Part shown: in pieces, positions 53,354 to 55,224 of the stretch
Numbering within the stretch: position 1 is the stretch's first letter
How the letters are laid out: the number at the start of each line of letters is the position of its first letter
NCBI GenBank assembly: GCA_903834785.1
Contig: CAILKP010000102.1
Location: 1 to 55,224 of the forward strand
Source: an uncultured bacterium
Lineage (GTDB): Bacteria > Planctomycetota > Phycisphaerae > Phycisphaerales > UBA1924
Direction: 5' to 3'
Length of the DNA: 55,224 nucleotides
Program-made: the position numbers and the translations under genes
Notes under the pieces: generated by a model
What the model saw: only the letters and a program-made list of their open reading frames with translations
The model's database searches: none
What the model was told of the DNA's origin: nothing

Positions 53354-54466
53354 ATGGAAGCCGGCATCGTCGGTCTACCAAACGTCGGCAAGTCCACCAC
53401 CTTCAACGCCCTGACCAAGGCCAAGGCGCTGGCTGCCAACTACCCGTTCGCCACCATCGAGCCGAACGTGGGCATCGTGCCGATCCCGGATCCGCGACTG
53501 AACATCATCCAGTCGTTCGTCAAGACGCAGAAGGTCATCCCCGCCGCCCTGCGCCTGGTGGATATCGCCGGCATCGTCAAGGGCGCATCCAAGGGTGAGG
53601 GCCTGGGCAACAAGTTCCTCAGCCACATCCGCGAGGTCGACGCCATCCTGCACGTCGTCCGCTGCTTTACCAAGGCCCCGGGCGGCGAGGAAATCGTCCA
53701 CGTCGAGAACTCCGTCGACCCGATCCGCGACATTGAGACCATCGAGACCGAGCTGATCCTGGCCGACATGCAGACCATCGAGACGGCCGCCCCCAAGGCC
53801 GAGCGTGCGGCCAAGGGCGGCGACAAGGAAGCCATCGCCCGCAACAGCGTGTTTAAGAAGCTGATGCCCGTGCTCAACGATGCCAAGCCGGCCCGCGGCG
53901 TCATTGCCGCACTGACCGACCCCGAAGAAAAGCGCGTCGTCAAGTCGCTGGGCATGCTCTCGGCCAAGCCGGTGCTGTACATCGCCAACGTCGATGAGGA
54001 CGATGTGCACGGCACGGGCGAGCTGGCGATGCGCGTCCGCGCCCGGGCCAAGGAAGAGGGCATGCAGGTCGTGCCGGTCTGCGCCAAGATCGAAAGCGAA
54101 CTCGCCGAGCTGACCAGCGAGGAAGAGCTCAAGGAAATGCTGGCCATGTACGACATGCAGGAGCCCGCGCTCAACTCGCTGGCCCGCGCCGCGTACTCGC
54201 TGCTGGGCCTGCAGAGCTACTACACCGCCGGTGAGAAGGAAGTCCGCGCCTGGACGGTCCCCGTCGGGGCAACCGGCCCGCAGGCCGCCGGCGTCATCCA
54301 CACCGACTTCGAACGCGGCTACATCCGTGCTGAAATCTACTCGGTCGCCGACTTGCAGAAGTTCCACTCCGAGAAGGCCATCAAGGAAGCCGGCAAGCTC
54401 CGCGTCGAAGGCAAGGACTACGTGATGCAGGACGGCGACGTGTGCCACTTCCTGTTTAACGTGTAA
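53354..54466 (+). CDS. ychF: Ribosome-binding ATPase YchF
   Basis: 370 residues; GGAG precedes the ATG. The P-loop is GLPNVGKST (residues 6-14), switch II is [17 protein letters not shown], and the G4 position is NVDE rather than NKxD, the change that gives YchF its ATP preference. The C-terminal TGS domain includes [32 protein letters not shown] and [18 protein letters not shown]. Length and all motifs are typical. It is a near-universal Obg-family protein that binds ribosomes and acts in stress responses. Confidence 0.96.
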   Translation: MEAGIVGLPNVGKSTTFNALTKAKALAANYPFATIEPNVGIVPIPDPRLNIIQSFVKTQKVIPAALRLVDIAGIVKGASKGEGLGNKFLSHIREVDAILHVVRCFTKAPGGEEIVHVENSVDPIRDIETIETELILADMQTIETAAPKAERAAKGGDKEAIARNSVFKKLMPVLNDAKPARGVIAALTDPEEKRVVKSLGMLSAKPVLYIANVDEDDVHGTGELAMRVRARAKEEGMQVVPVCAKIESELAELTSEEELKEMLAMYDMQEPALNSLARAAYSLLGLQSYYTAGEKEVRAWTVPVGATGPQAAGVIHTDFERGYIRAEIYSVADLQKFHSEKAIKEAGKLRVEGKDYVMQDGDVCHFLFNV

Positions 54467-54851
54467 GTACACAAGAAGTAACGCTCTGGCGAAGCGAAGT
54501 TCGTGGAAGCTATCGCATGCGCGGAGGAGGAGAGGGGTGAGAAGTCGCGAGCGGAAGGCGGAAGACGGGGTCACGCAGAGCACCAGAGAACCAGAGGAAG
54601 ACAGGAGAAGGAAGAGGGGAACATGGATGAACAGGATGGGCAGGATGAAGGCGGGGGCACGCTATTGGAGCCCGGAGCGGGAGCGATGGGCCGGGGAGCG
54701 ATGTGGCGTGCGTGGAATTGATGGCGGGCACGGAGGTGGTTGTGCTTGGAAAGCACAAGGACCGTCGTGCGAGTGGGGAGTTTGGGAGGGAGGGCCTTGG
54801 TTTCACCGGCCCGGGCGCTTCCGCTTCGGGCTCCAATGAGGCGGGCGCTCG
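54467..54851. other. Intergenic region with a purine-rich degenerate repeat
   Basis: 385 bases without a supportable gene. From about 54522 to 54660 the plus strand is strongly purine-biased and degenerate-repetitive, containing AGAGCACCAGAGAACCAGAG and, at 54620-54649, ACATGGATGAACAGGATGGG followed by CAGGATG. I recall similar purine-rich strings in intergenic regions of Planctomycetes and other phyla. The remainder shows nothing. Confidence 0.5.
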
Positions 54852-55224
54852 TTATTCCAGTTTGTGGCCCAGTTGGGCGAGGCGCTGGCTGATTGTGTAT
54901 TGGCGCATGACGGTGGGGTCGAGCTTTTCGCGGACGCAGCGGTCGAACAGGTCCTGGGCCTGGGCGGCCCAGGCGGGGGCGTGTGATTCGTGACGCTTGC
55001 GGCGCTGCAGCGCGGCCAGTTCGTTGCCGATGCCGAAACGGAGATCCTCGAGCGTGGCCCACTCCTGCTTGAGGGCGGCGGCTTCGCGAGCGGTGGCCTC
55101 GGGGTCGGTGGGCTCGGTGGGGAGGGCGGGCTCGGGGGTGGGTGATTGCGTGGGCGCTGGCTCTGCTGCGGATGGCGCAGTGGCGGGCGCGGGGAGGGTG
55201 TTGGTTGGTGCGGCGGTGGTCGCG
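54852..55224 (-). CDS. 3' end of an unidentified gene running off the right edge
   Basis: An open frame on the minus strand enters at 55224 and ends at a TAA at 54852-54854, about 123 codons; the start is outside the window. The visible part begins as a Pro/Ala/Thr-rich linker (PAPATAPSAAEPAPTQSPTP) and continues as a charged helical segment (REAAALKQEWATLEDLRFG, ALQRRKRHESHAPAWAAQAQ, LDPTVMRQYTISQRLAQLG), ending HKLE. This looks like the C-terminal coiled-coil or helical tail of a larger protein. No family is recognised. Confidence 0.6.
   Translation of the reverse strand, partial: ATTAAPTNTLPAPATAPSAAEPAPTQSPTPEPALPTEPTDPEATAREAAALKQEWATLEDLRFGIGNELAALQRRKRHESHAPAWAAQAQDLFDRCVREKLDPTVMRQYTISQRLAQLGHKLE

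Noticed and set aside
1..55224. CRISPR arrays, insertion sequences, prophage genes, rRNA
   Set aside because: No regularly spaced short repeats, transposases, integrases, phage structural genes or rRNA sequence were seen.

Overview
The window is GC-rich, densely coded DNA that looks chromosomal and most like a member of the Phycisphaerales (phylum Planctomycetota). The pointers are prepilin-type proteins with the [16 protein letters not shown] leader, an ECF sigma factor of the planctomycete type next to a membrane Ser/Thr kinase, two proteins ending in a duplicated Ca-binding loop and a terminal GC (the 'GC-type dockerin' seen in Phycisphaerales), a squalene-route style carotenoid gene set, and several multidomain fusions. 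This assignment is inference from gene families; no rRNA gene is present.

Layout. 1-1943: two small genes without clear function, separated by a tandem 168-bp repeat with a strong hairpin. 1952-14648: a carotenoid-type cluster (two CrtI/CrtN/CrtP-family oxidoreductases, an aldehyde dehydrogenase, a PlsC-type acyltransferase and a family-2 glycosyltransferase). It is interrupted by an MbnP-MbnH-like di-haem fusion protein and by a duplicated two-gene module (small membrane protein plus prepilin). 14696-22211: a tightly coupled histidine operon on the minus strand, hisG-hisC-hisB-hisHF-hisAIE-hisD. It has four-base stop/start overlaps between most genes, two eukaryote-like fusions, and upstream a textbook transcription attenuator: a 17-residue leader peptide with eight His codons, an antiterminator pairing and an intrinsic terminator, driven by a promoter that places the leader start codon at or near the RNA 5' end. 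22251-24964: a secreted TlpA-like thioredoxin and a secreted protein of unknown role.

25151-36236: an ECF sigma factor, a Ser/Thr kinase, two paralogous small secreted Ig-like proteins, a broken kinase remnant, and two large secreted dockerin-type proteins. Three of the secreted-protein genes carry the same 150-nt 5' leader, gapless between copies, with compensatory base changes in its stems. This leader and the his attenuator are the most novel-looking elements of the window. 36339-54466 is mostly housekeeping: tRNA-Ala, OmpH/Skp, RlmE, a BatA/VWA membrane protein, a prepilin-like protein, PssA and Psd (phosphatidylethanolamine synthesis), a eukaryote-type UDP-HexNAc pyrophosphorylase, a TolC-family lipoprotein, TatD, an alpha/beta hydrolase, an SSP411/YyaL-DsbD-alpha fusion, a TraB-like protein with an inserted GspG-like segment, and YchF. 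The right edge holds a purine-rich intergenic repeat and the 3' part of an unidentified gene.

How the parts work together: the his genes supply all steps of histidine synthesis except an obvious histidinol-phosphate phosphatase; the carotenoid genes would desaturate, oxidise, glycosylate and acylate a C30 or C40 backbone made elsewhere; and the sigma/kinase region looks like a signalling locus whose outputs are secreted or cell-surface proteins. All functions are from reading the translated sequence; no searches were run.
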